Below, piece after piece: positions 1 through 6,170 of a stretch of DNA of 11,118 nucleotides. The notes beneath the pieces were generated by a model that worked only from the letters and a program-made list of their open reading frames with translations, was not told the DNA's origin and searched no databases. Source of the stretch: Bordetella parapertussis. GTDB taxonomy: Bacteria; Pseudomonadota; Gammaproteobacteria; Burkholderiales; Burkholderiaceae_B. The stretch's first letter is position 1. Every line of letters begins with the position of its first letter. The stretch covers positions 1 to 11,118 of the forward strand of contig CAMCWG010000071.1 of NCBI GenBank assembly GCA_945882005.1, read 5' to 3'. The position numbers and the translations under genes were made by a program.

Positions 1-480
1 ATCGCAGCCATGCCCTCTGTGCCAGCAGAAATTGTGATGCCGCAGATGCCCACTGCTTTCGCGGAGGAATCTTTACAAGGTGGTACGTCCAAGGCCGAAG
101 TGAAAGCCGCGCTCGTCCTCAATGCGACCTGTCGTCGCTCAGAGTTGGAGGCCAGCTTTACTTTGCTGTGTGATGGGTCACCGCAATTGAATTTGAATTT
201 ATCGCTTGTATTGGCGAAGGGTTTGGAGAAGTTGCTTTGGCCTGTCGTTGAGAAAGCCCAATGGTTTGTCGCATTGAGCCCCACGTTGTCCGTCTCAAAG
301 GCGCAAACTTCAGAAGATCCGCTGTTTACAACAGTGCCTCCGTCTGCACTCATCCATTGAATTGGTGCTCCATCGCGGCCGGACAACATGGCGGTAACAT
401 AACGCATCACCCCACAAGACAAATAAATTTACAAGTAAGTTTTAGCTGTTAACAATTAACTCACCTTTACGAGACAAGCC
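1..480. other. Left-edge region, no recognisable gene; two overlapping partial open frames
   Basis: No gene can be named here. One forward frame is open from base 1 to a TGA at 358-360 (about 119 codons). One reverse frame is open from its ATG at 405-407 down to the left edge (about 135 codons), with no in-frame stop. They overlap almost completely, so at most one is likely real. The forward product is Leu/Ala/Ser-rich and has a GGTSK stretch but no supporting family context. The reverse product is Ser/Thr/Asn-rich, lacks hydrophobic core segments and matches nothing I know. If the reverse frame is real it is a divergent gene facing the peptidase at 481. If the forward one is real it is the 3' end of an upstream gene. 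Bases 408-480 hold AT-rich upstream sequence of the peptidase. Confidence 0.3.
428..460 (+). promoter_or_regulatory. Candidate promoter and 13-bp inverted repeat upstream of the M20 peptidase
   Basis: TTTACA at 428-433 is followed, after 17 bases, by AACAAT at 451-456, which would be a passable sigma-70 pair (the -10 matches only 4 of 6 positions). A perfect inverted repeat GTTAA-CAA-TTAAC at 448-460 covers this -10, as an operator for a repressor would. The start codon is at 481, and only a weak Shine-Dalgarno-like GAG/AAG stretch lies before it. The repeat is directly visible; its regulatory role is inferred. Confidence 0.35.
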
Positions 481-1878
481 ATGAGCCGTCAGCAAGCGAT
501 TGATTCCGCTACCGCCTATTTTGATCAAGGCACCTTTCAGTCGACGTTGGCGCGCCGCGTCGCGATCCCAACTGAAAGCCAGGAACCGGGCAAGATCCCT
601 GTGCTGACGTCATACCTGACGGAGGAGCTTGCGCCGACCCTTAAAGGTTTGGGCTTCGACTGCAAGATTATTCCGAACCCGATCGAGGGTGGTGCACCCT
701 TTATGGTTGCAAGTCGGACGGAGTCAGCGGCAGCCTTTACCGTCTTGACCTACGGTCACGGTGATGTGGTGCGGGGCTACGCCCCACAATGGATCGAAGG
801 CCTGGAGCCCTGGACGCTAAAAATACAAGGCGACCGCTGGTATGGTCGTGGTACGGCTGACAACAAGGGCCAGCACACTATCAACCTCGCCGCGCTAGAG
901 CAGGTCATTACTGCACGTGGTGGCAAGCTTGGCTACAACGTGACGCTCTTAATTGAAATGGGCGAAGAGATGGGTTCGCCTGGCTTGCGTGAGATGTGCG
1001 AACAACACGGCGACCTACTCAAGGCTGATTTGTTTCTGGCATCCGATGGTCCTCGTGTGTCGGCGACTCGCCCCACACTGTTTCTTGGTTCACGCGGTGC
1101 ATTCAACTTTGAACTCAAGCTTAATGTACGACAAGGTGGACATCACTCAGGCAACTGGGGTGGTCTGCTTAAAAACCCCGGTATTCGTCTCGCACATGCA
1201 ATCGCTTCGATGGTTGATGCGAAGGGACGGATCTTGGTGCCCAAGCTTCTGCCTAGTTCCTTGCCCGACAATGTCAAAAAGGCTCTCGCAAACATCCAAG
1301 TGGGCGGTGGCCCCAACGACCCGGAAATCGACCCTGACTGGGCAGAGCCAGGTTTGACACCCACCGAGCGCGTATTTGCGTGGAACACCTTTGAGACTCT
1401 CGCCTTTAAAACGGGCAATCCAGACGCACCGGTTAACGCGATCCCCGGCTATGCGATTGCGTTCTGCCAGTTACGTTATGTGGTGGGTAGTGACAACGAA
1501 AATTTCTTAAAGCATATCCGTGAGCATCTTGATGCGCATGGATTCTCTGACGTTGAAGCTGCCGCAAGTCGGGGTGAAGCGGCCGAGGCAACACGACTGG
1601 ATCCGGATAACGCTTGGGTCAAGATGGCGGCGGCATCCATTACGCGCACGACCGGTAAGTCGGTTGATATTTTGCCTAACCTTGGCGGCACCTTGCCTAA
1701 CGATGCTTTTTCAAAGATCTTGGGCTTGCCGACTGTTTGGGTGCCTCACTCGTATGCAGCGTGTTCGCAACATGCGCCTAACGAGCATATGCTTGGCTCT
1801 GTTGCACGCGAGTCCTTGCAGTTGATGGCTGGGCTTCTATGGGACTTGGGCGACGAGGGCGCAAAAATAGCTGCGTAA
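481..1878 (+). CDS. M20 family metallopeptidase (CNDP/DapE-like amidohydrolase)
   Basis: A 465-residue zinc hydrolase of the M20 (peptidase/deacylase) clan, expected in the cytoplasm because no signal peptide is visible. The two-metal site is complete by comparison with CNDP2: H93 and D95 in YGHGDV, D127 in GTADNKG, the Glu pair E162-E163 in GEEMGS (base plus ligand), D189 in ASDGPR and H431 in QHAPNEH. H222 in GGHHSG sits in the dimerisation (lid) domain and corresponds to the substrate-binding His of that family. Length is normal for the CNDP-like branch. The substrate cannot be read from the sequence: dipeptides, N-acyl amino acids or carbamoyl compounds are all possible. It is the first gene of a probable operon with the D-aminoacylase 67 bases downstream, which favours acylated or peptide-bound amino acids. 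ATG 481 is the only good start after the in-frame stop near 424. Confidence 0.9.
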   Translation: MSRQQAIDSATAYFDQGTFQSTLARRVAIPTESQEPGKIPVLTSYLTEELAPTLKGLGFDCKIIPNPIEGGAPFMVASRTESAAAFTVLTYGHGDVVRGYAPQWIEGLEPWTLKIQGDRWYGRGTADNKGQHTINLAALEQVITARGGKLGYNVTLLIEMGEEMGSPGLREMCEQHGDLLKADLFLASDGPRVSATRPTLFLGSRGAFNFELKLNVRQGGHHSGNWGGLLKNPGIRLAHAIASMVDAKGRILVPKLLPSSLPDNVKKALANIQVGGGPNDPEIDPDWAEPGLTPTERVFAWNTFETLAFKTGNPDAPVNAIPGYAIAFCQLRYVVGSDNENFLKHIREHLDAHGFSDVEAAASRGEAAEATRLDPDNAWVKMAAASITRTTGKSVDILPNLGGTLPNDAFSKILGLPTVWVPHSYAACSQHAPNEHMLGSVARESLQLMAGLLWDLGDEGAKIAA

Positions 1879-1945
1879 AACTATCGCAAGCGCTGGCCTG
1901 ACAAAAATACTATTTGAAAAGATACACACTGGAAACCTTTAAATC

Positions 1946-3400
1946 ATGACAACCAAGTTTGATTTACTTATTCGCAATGCAACCGTCATTGACGGCACAG
2001 GTGCCGATCGCTACACCGCAGATATCGGTATCAATGCTGATCGGATTGCCAAAGTAGGTGACCTGTCGGCTTGTACTGCAAAAAAAGAGATCGATCTAAA
2101 GGGACATGTTGCAGCACCTGGGTTTATTGATGCACATACGCACGATGATCGTTTGATGTTGTCAGATCCCGAGATGACTCCGAAGGTGAGTCAGGGCGTG
2201 ACCACGATCATTGGTGGTAATTGCGGAGTGTCTTTGGCTCCTATGCCGAGACCTATCCCCGATCCCGTGACACCTCCGCTGAATTTGTTAGACGATGAGG
2301 GTAAGTGGTTTCGCTTTGCAAGTTTCAAGCAATACCTTGACGCCTTAAAAGCTGAGCCCGCGACGACTAATCGAGCGATGCTGGTTGGGCACACGACATT
2401 GCGTGTGGCAACCATGGATGACCTCGAACAGCCTGCAAACGCCAAGCAAATCCAAGCGATGCAAGATCTCGTTGTAGAGGCGATGCAGGCAGGTGCGATT
2501 GGTGTTTCGACAGGTTTGTTTTACGAGCCGGCTGTCGCTGCACCGACTGAGGAAGTGATCGAAATTTGTAAGCCACTGAAGAAATACAACGGTTTGTATT
2601 GCACGCATATGCGTGACGAGGCTGATGGTGTGATGGATTCGCTGGAAGAGACTTTCCGGATTGGACGTGAAGTGGGCGTCCCAGTAGTGATTTCACATCA
2701 CAAGGTGATTGGGAAGAAGAACTATGGCCGTTCGGATGAGACGCTTGAGTTCATTCGCAAGAGCATGGCGATGCAGCCGATCTGTCTCGACTGCTACCCC
2801 TACACTGCAGGCTCAACGGTGCTATCCGCTAGTCGTGCCATTACTTCCGCACGCGTGATCGTGACGTGGTCTAAGCCCTTGCCACAGTATGCAGGCCAGG
2901 ATCTGGATAAGATCGCGGCGCAGATGGGTGTATCGCAAGATGAAGCTATTGAGCGCCTGCTACCTGCCGGTGCGATTTATTTCCGTATGGATGAAGGTGA
3001 CGTACAAAAGATATTGCAATTTGCGCCAACAATGATTGGCTCAGACGGCTTGCCGCATGACTCCTCACCACACCCTCGTTTGTGGTCGACGTTCCCCCGC
3101 GTGCTTGGGCACTATCGTCGCAGCCTCGGCTTGTTTTCGCTTGAGACCGCTGTGCATAAAATGACGGGCCTGACGGCTGTGAACTTTGGTCTTGCAGACC
3201 GCGGTGTCATCAAAGAGGGTGCGTTCGCGGATCTAACTCTGTTTGATGAAGAGACTGTGGACGAAGTCGCCACCTATGAAAACCCGATAGCGCTCTCGAA
3301 AGGCATCCACACGGTTATTGTGAATGGCGATGTTGTGTGGAATGACGGGAAGGCGACTGGTGCGAGGCCTGGGCGTGTTTTGTCTCGACCACTGAACTAA
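1946..3400 (+). CDS. N-acyl-D-amino-acid deacylase (D-aminoacylase)
   Basis: A 484-residue amidohydrolase of the D-aminoacylase family, which hydrolyses N-acyl-D-amino acids to the free D-amino acid and a carboxylate. Visible residues match the Alcaligenes enzyme almost position for position: the HTHDD metal motif at H64/H66, the bridging Cys C93 in GGNCG, H221 in CTHMRDEAD, H251 in SHHKV and the catalytic Asp D367 in IGSDGLPHD. The N-terminal small beta domain (about 1-60) and its C-terminal return (about 415-484, ending in the usual RPGR segment) complete the fold. No signal peptide is seen. Side-chain preference (neutral, Glu or Asp) is not decidable here. It lies between the M20 peptidase and the HD-like gene with short gaps (67 and 56 bases) and no obvious terminator, so co-transcription is likely. 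ATG 1946 gives the usual N-terminus. Confidence 0.92.
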   Translation: MTTKFDLLIRNATVIDGTGADRYTADIGINADRIAKVGDLSACTAKKEIDLKGHVAAPGFIDAHTHDDRLMLSDPEMTPKVSQGVTTIIGGNCGVSLAPMPRPIPDPVTPPLNLLDDEGKWFRFASFKQYLDALKAEPATTNRAMLVGHTTLRVATMDDLEQPANAKQIQAMQDLVVEAMQAGAIGVSTGLFYEPAVAAPTEEVIEICKPLKKYNGLYCTHMRDEADGVMDSLEETFRIGREVGVPVVISHHKVIGKKNYGRSDETLEFIRKSMAMQPICLDCYPYTAGSTVLSASRAITSARVIVTWSKPLPQYAGQDLDKIAAQMGVSQDEAIERLLPAGAIYFRMDEGDVQKILQFAPTMIGSDGLPHDSSPHPRLWSTFPRVLGHYRRSLGLFSLETAVHKMTGLTAVNFGLADRGVIKEGAFADLTLFDEETVDEVATYENPIALSKGIHTVIVNGDVVWNDGKATGARPGRVLSRPLN

Positions 3401-3456
3401 GCTTTATCTAACGCTATCAGAACGATCTGCAAAATAATTGATTGAGACCTATCGAC

Positions 3457-4545
3457 ATGACGACCAAGTTGCCAACCCTTGATTCCACACAATTAACACG
3501 CGCGGTTGCTTTGCTGGATGAGGAGTGGCTAGCGCATGACCCCGAGTTAGGACCAGTCATGCCTTTGGTGCTTGGGCGCGGTGTCGGGCAAGACTGGCAT
3601 AAGGCGGGAACGTTTCGTCATCACTTAGTGGGCGTGACCCGTACGCTGACTCTGTGGCAACAGCCTCTGGTGGTGCGTCAGCTAGGACTATTACACAGTG
3701 TTTACGGCAATGCACACGTGGATTTGGTGAAGTTTGATCCCAAGAGTGAGCGAGGTCGTTTGCAAGAAGCTGTTGGTGAGGATGCTGAGCGGCTCATCCA
3801 TCTGTTTTGTGTCATGTCGCGCACTGAGCTCGTGCGTGAACTGTTCAAAGGGAATTTGAAACAAGACGGTAGCCTCACGATCACATTGAATGATGCTCCT
3901 TTTGATTTGCCGCCGCGCGACGTCGCAATCTATATCGTTGTGACGATGGCAGATATCTGTGAGCAGTGGTACAGCTGGCAAGATGATATCTACATGGGCT
4001 ACCCAGACTACAAGGCGGATAACGCTCAGTTGCATTGGGGGGCGGCTCTATGGCCAGGGCCGATGCGTCCTTCTACATATCGCTGGAGTCAGATTTCAAA
4101 GCTGGCGACGCTTTTGCAGCACCCTGGCTTGAAAGGCTTATTACCGACACCGCCTGTATTTGAGTTGGGGCAGGGAGTGCTCACCCGTGAGAATGAGGCG
4201 TCGGCTGCTGCGTTGTACTGGTCCGTGATGCAGCAAAACCAACCGATGCTGTCTCCTGACGCGACAATCGCCGTGTTAAAGCAAACGATTGCCTTGAACC
4301 CGTACGTCGCTGAACCTTATCTGGTGCTGGCACAGCTCTACATGACGTTCCGAAACTTTGAAGAAGGTGAGCGTTACGCTGCCGCTGGCGTTCAGTTAGT
4401 TTCGTGTTGGGGCAATTCTTGGGATAAGCGGATTGGCTGGGATGCTTGGATGTCGTGGGGACGTGTGTTGCTGCAATCGGCACAAAAACGTCAGTGGCCA
4501 GAGACGCTCAACAAGTTAAACAACGTTGCGTTGACGCCTGAGTAA
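3457..4545 (+). CDS. HD-like DUF6817-type protein with C-terminal TPR-like region
   Basis: A 362-residue protein without signal peptide or membrane segment. Its N-terminal half resembles the DUF6817 group, which is HD-phosphohydrolase-like: a paired His (H55-H56) in TFRHHL, H80 in LLHSVYG where an HD protein would have the HD dyad, and D166 in MADICEQW as the likely distal ligand. About residues 266-316 form TPR-like helices (pattern ALNPYVAEPYLVLAQLY), so it may bind a partner protein. The reaction is unknown; naming a substrate would be guesswork. The frame also opens with a TTG at 3442, but ATG 3457 is preferred because a GAGA stretch sits about nine bases before it. It is the last gene of the presumed amino-acid salvage operon, 56 bases after the deacylase. 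The family call is from memory of the motif spacing. Confidence 0.65.
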   Translation: MTTKLPTLDSTQLTRAVALLDEEWLAHDPELGPVMPLVLGRGVGQDWHKAGTFRHHLVGVTRTLTLWQQPLVVRQLGLLHSVYGNAHVDLVKFDPKSERGRLQEAVGEDAERLIHLFCVMSRTELVRELFKGNLKQDGSLTITLNDAPFDLPPRDVAIYIVVTMADICEQWYSWQDDIYMGYPDYKADNAQLHWGAALWPGPMRPSTYRWSQISKLATLLQHPGLKGLLPTPPVFELGQGVLTRENEASAAALYWSVMQQNQPMLSPDATIAVLKQTIALNPYVAEPYLVLAQLYMTFRNFEEGERYAAAGVQLVSCWGNSWDKRIGWDAWMSWGRVLLQSAQKRQWPETLNKLNNVALTPE

Positions 4546-4642
4546 CTTTGGCCATAGCTCATTGCTGATCCTGTGGGCTAGTTTATCCACCCGTTCGCCC
4601 GACGACCATCGTTATTTCGCTACACTTTGCTCATTAGCAATT

Positions 4643-4678
4643 ATTCTGTTTTACAGAATCTGTTTGGCGGAATATACT
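4643..4678 (+). promoter_or_regulatory. higBA promoter with overlapping 17-bp palindromic operator
   Basis: TTTACA at 4650-4655 and TATACT at 4673-4678 are separated by exactly 17 bases, a near-ideal sigma-70 promoter. A perfect inverted repeat ATTCTGT-TTT-ACAGAAT (4643-4659) covers the -35 element. HigA-type antitoxins bind palindromes of this kind and repress their own operon, so this is probably the HigA operator. The predicted start of transcription (about 4683-4686) falls on or within the higB start codon at 4683. Confidence 0.65.
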
Positions 4679-4682
4679 ACTC

Positions 4683-4961
4683 ATGATTTTTTCATTTCAG
4701 TGCCTAGACACTCGGGCGCTCTTTCAATCTGTCTACGTGGCGAGATTCGCTAACATTGAACGTACTGCAAGACGTAAATTGTTGATGTTGCATGCCGCGC
4801 CTTGTTTGCATTCTTTGCGTGTACCCCCGGGAAACAGATTAGAGGCCCTTCGGGGTGACAGGAAAGGACAGCATAGTATCCGTATCAACGATCAGTGGCG
4901 GATTTGTTTTGTATGGCTTGCTGATGCTGCGCATGATGTGGAAATTATTGATTATCACTAA
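4683..4961 (+). CDS. higB: HigB toxin, RelE-superfamily mRNA interferase
   Basis: A 92-residue toxin of the HigB/RelE family, whose members cut mRNA on the ribosome; the antitoxin gene follows directly. It has the full family length and ends in the diagnostic IIDYH (D90, Y91, H92), residues known to matter in Proteus vulgaris HigB. The middle block GNRLEALRGDRKGQHS and then NDQWRICF are typical of the RLEAL subgroup of HigB proteins. The position equal to P. vulgaris H54 is Glu (E54) here, a subgroup trait rather than obvious damage. ATG 4683 gives the standard N-terminus. A GGCGG stretch lies about 12 bases upstream but would be outside the transcript if the promoter at 4650-4678 is used, so translation may be leaderless. 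Gene order toxin-then-antitoxin is the usual hig order. Confidence 0.93.
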   Translation: MIFSFQCLDTRALFQSVYVARFANIERTARRKLLMLHAAPCLHSLRVPPGNRLEALRGDRKGQHSIRINDQWRICFVWLADAAHDVEIIDYH

Positions 4962-4970
4962 GTGAAAATA

Positions 4971-5276
4971 ATGGCTAAGCGACTACAAGAAATACATCCT
5001 GGTGAGATTTTGAGCGAAGAATTTTTAAAGCCATTGAAAATCACGGGTCGACGGCTGTCGAGTGATATTGACGTACCTGCAAGTCGTATCAGTGACATCT
5101 TGAACGGACATCGCCCTATTACGGCAGATACTGCGTTGCGATTGGGTATTTATTTTTCAATGGACCCGATATTTTGGGTCAATTTACAGGCGGAATATGA
5201 TGTCCGCATCGCGATTCGTGACAACAAAAAAATGCTGCAGTCACGTATCCGTGTATATCAGCCTCTGGCTGCGTAG
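4971..5276 (+). CDS. higA: HigA antitoxin, HTH (XRE-type) DNA-binding protein
   Basis: A 101-residue antitoxin that neutralises HigB and represses the operon by DNA binding. The N-terminus holds the family signature IHPGEIL (residues 8-14), followed by the helix-turn-helix at about residues 26-60 (VPASRISDILNGHRPIT) and the usual FWVNLQAEYD block at 69-78. ATG 4971 is preferred over the in-frame GTG at 4962, which directly abuts the higB stop: AAGTGA at 4960-4965 gives the ATG a reasonable ribosome binding site, and family members start close to this Met. The nine-base gap to higB indicates one transcript and coupled translation. The probable operator is the palindrome at 4643-4659. Confidence 0.93.
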   Translation: MAKRLQEIHPGEILSEEFLKPLKITGRRLSSDIDVPASRISDILNGHRPITADTALRLGIYFSMDPIFWVNLQAEYDVRIAIRDNKKMLQSRIRVYQPLAA

Positions 5277-5287
5277 CTTCAGACGGC

Positions 5288-5316
5288 GCAAGCTATAACC
5301 GAAAAGGTTCGCTTAC
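5288..5316. terminator. Possible hairpin between convergent higA and cho
   Basis: An imperfect hairpin, GCAAGC-tat-AACC-gaaaa-GGTT-c-GCTTAC, lies in the 36-base gap between the two convergent genes and touches the cho stop codon. It lacks a clear T-run on either side, so it would be a weak or Rho-assisted terminator at best. Confidence 0.3.
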
Positions 5317-6167
5317 AGTTCTGTCACAGGCAGTGATCCAGTCAAAATTGGTTTGCACAGAATCTTGTAGCCGTCACTGTCAAATGCGGCAGCTGTTGTA
5401 CTCAGTCGTCTAGCCGCCTCCATTGTCGTTGCAGTACCCAAATACAACCAGTTGTGTACGACATGAATGTCTATGCGCGTGTCGGTCTGTTCGATCAATC
5501 CGATTGCTCCGGAGTATGGCCAACACTCGATACGGTGTTCTTCGAGCTGTTGTCTTAAGCGCTCCTGGTGTGCGGGTATTGTTTCAGCCCCGCAGCAGGC
5601 ACCAGCACAGCGCATGAGCATATGACGAAAACAAGGCCTATCCGCAGCAATTTTCTCTAATCCAAGCACACCGAGACATAGTTGCACCTCATCAGCAAGG
5701 TCTTTAAGCGCTGCAAGTGCAGAATGTCTACTTGCGAATAGTCCGTAAAGATTAGGTGTCCGCGCAAAGTCTACGTCTTTCGAATAGACAATCTCGGGTA
5801 TCGATTCTTCTAGTCGAATGGAGCACATTTGACGCGTGCGACGCAGCTTTTGATTAAAGAGAGGTTGCTGTTGCTTAATGAGTTGGGCTTCTAGCAAGAG
5901 TGCCCCAATCTCGCCCGCAGTTTCGATATGCGTAATGCGCTGCGTTTGACGAAGCATACGTGCTTCGTCAAGCGTGCGGAAGTGTGACATGACGCGCGTG
6001 CGAATATTTACACTTTTACCAATGTAAAGTGGCAAGCTTTCAGACATGCCGTGAAAGATATAGACCCCAGGCGACTGCGGAAGCTTATTGAGGTATTCGC
6101 GCAAGTGGTCGGGGTATGCATAACCCGTGGTCGGATCAAATTCCGGATGTCTGCGCGATCGCGGCAT
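5313..6167 (-). CDS. cho: Excinuclease Cho (UvrC-like GIY-YIG endonuclease)
   Basis: A 284-residue nuclease that makes the 3' incision in UvrA/UvrB-dependent nucleotide excision repair, an alternative to UvrC acting further from the lesion. The GIY-YIG domain covers about residues 25-110: GVY (34-36), LYIGKS (47-52), R56 in VNIRTR and E93 in LLLEAQLI, followed by QQQPLFN. C164, C179, C187 and C191 have the C-x7-C-x3-C spacing of the UvrC iron-sulphur site, with the strongly conserved RCAGACCG. The whole protein, including DGYKILCKP near the end, tracks E. coli Cho, but the C-terminus stops soon after the TEL that is followed by a short tail in E. coli. There are no UvrB-binding or HhH domains, as expected for Cho. 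It starts 3 bases after the FAD dehydrogenase stop, so it is probably the second gene of that transcript. E. coli cho is SOS-controlled; no LexA box is evident here. Confidence 0.93.
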   Translation of the reverse strand: MPRSRRHPEFDPTTGYAYPDHLREYLNKLPQSPGVYIFHGMSESLPLYIGKSVNIRTRVMSHFRTLDEARMLRQTQRITHIETAGEIGALLLEAQLIKQQQPLFNQKLRRTRQMCSIRLEESIPEIVYSKDVDFARTPNLYGLFASRHSALAALKDLADEVQLCLGVLGLEKIAADRPCFRHMLMRCAGACCGAETIPAHQERLRQQLEEHRIECWPYSGAIGLIEQTDTRIDIHVVHNWLYLGTATTMEAARRLSTTAAAFDSDGYKILCKPILTGSLPVTEL

Positions 6168-6170
6168 CGC

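Noticed and set aside
91..105. GGTSK in the forward left-edge frame, recalling the GGTSKG motif of PrpF-type isomerases
   Set aside because: In PrpF proteins the motif is near the N-terminus and is followed by further conserved blocks, none of which follow here; the frame ends within 90 codons.
4555..4579. Possible stem TAGCTC / GGGCTA after the HD-like gene
   Set aside because: Long 14-base loop, a G-T pair and no T-run, so not supported as a terminator.
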